Of a stretch of 6,944 bases of DNA, positions 6,840-6,944 are shown piece after piece; position 1 is the stretch's first letter; every line of letters begins with the position of its first letter. Source of the stretch: Prevotella sp. GTDB taxonomy: Bacteria; Bacteroidota; Bacteroidia; Bacteroidales; Bacteroidaceae. The DNA is taken from NCBI GenBank assembly GCA_022511055.1, contig JAFLSH010000162.1, forward strand, positions 1-6,944, written 5' to 3'. The notes beneath the pieces are model-generated. The model was not told the DNA's origin, searched no databases, and saw nothing but the letters and a program-made list of their open reading frames with translations. The position numbers and the translations under genes are program-made.

Positions 6840-6855
6840 CCTGCAAATTTACAGG
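6840..6855. repeat. 16-bp near-perfect palindrome around the ttcA -7 box
   Basis: On the minus strand the sequence is CCTGTAAATTTGCAGG: arms CCTG and CAGG and a core AAATTT, with a single mismatched pair. It encloses the whole -7 box, so a protein bound here would block transcription of ttcA. An operator role is inference; chance symmetry in an AT-rich promoter is possible. Confidence 0.4.
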
Positions 6856-6875
6856 ATTTTATTTGCAGTTTCAAA
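6844..6875 (-). promoter_or_regulatory. Promoter of ttcA, full Bacteroidota -33/-7 pair
   Basis: On the minus strand TTTG (6875-6872) is followed by a 20-bp spacer and TAAATTTG (6851-6844), the complete TTTG-N(19-21)-TAnnTTTG consensus. Transcription should start near 6840, giving a leader of about 35 nt to the ATG at 6805. A second box-like string, TATATTTG (6879-6872), overlaps the -33 element and could be an alternative -7 box. Confidence 0.7.
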
Positions 6876-6944
6876 TATAAAACATGTTTCTGCCACCCAG
6901 TCGGCAGGGGTAGGAAAAGCTATTTGTCATTGTAATGGCCGTAA
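6876..6944. other. Right-edge noncoding stretch upstream of ttcA
   Basis: No gene is recognised here. It holds a perfect 10-bp palindrome AAACATGTTT (6880-6889) just upstream of the ttcA -33 element, and a weak hairpin with arms CTGCC (6890-6894) and GGCAG (6903-6907) and an 8-nt loop. The hairpin has no T-run on either side that would make it a convincing terminator. The next gene lies beyond the edge. Confidence 0.35.

Noticed and set aside
6806..6874. Upstream start for ttcA at ATG 6874
   Set aside because: The extra 23 codons overlap the -33/-7 promoter and have no family similarity; MKLEQKIRQ from 6805 aligns with TtcA.
6420..6935. A 171-codon plus-strand frame over ttcA
   Set aside because: It is antisense to the PP-loop and CxxC region of ttcA and runs across its promoter; no domain is recognised.

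Overview
The window looks like chromosomal DNA of a GC-rich member of the Bacteroidota, probably Bacteroidales of the Prevotella type. The main reason is the promoters: each gene start is preceded by the TAnnTTTG box that replaces the classical -10 element in this phylum, and none of the starts has a clear Shine-Dalgarno sequence. The gene families (a FecE/BtuD-like ABC ATPase, CobS, a YghZ-type aldo/keto reductase, a Dna2-like nuclease-helicase and TtcA) fit that placement. Assignment below phylum is inference.

Layout, left to right. A partial ABC-transporter ATPase (1-790, minus) runs off the left edge. It is divergent from cobS (939-1730, plus) across a 148-bp spacer that holds a promoter box for each direction. 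cobS converges on, and overlaps by 4 bp, an aldo/keto reductase (1727-2695, minus). A 97-bp spacer with two mirror-image promoters separates the reductase from a large helicase gene (2793-6059, plus; 1088 aa). That gene converges, with a 23-bp gap, on a ttcA-like gene (6083-6805, minus), whose promoter lies near the right edge. The genes alternate in strand, so there is no operon longer than one gene inside the window.

Functional reading. The ABC ATPase and cobS are plausibly linked: uptake of a metal chelate or corrinoid, and the last steps of cobalamin assembly. The other three genes look like independent functions: reduction of a small aldehyde (by homology, glyceraldehyde 3-phosphate), DNA processing by a fused PD-(D/E)XK nuclease and SF1B helicase, and 2-thiolation of cytidine in tRNA.

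No mobile element, CRISPR array, RNA gene, riboswitch or sign of recent transfer was found. The most notable points are the Dna2-like protein with no visible Fe-S cysteine set and an unassigned N-terminal region, and a CobS in which two acidic residues of the DGLAD motif are replaced. I do not see a clear multi-gene undescribed system here.
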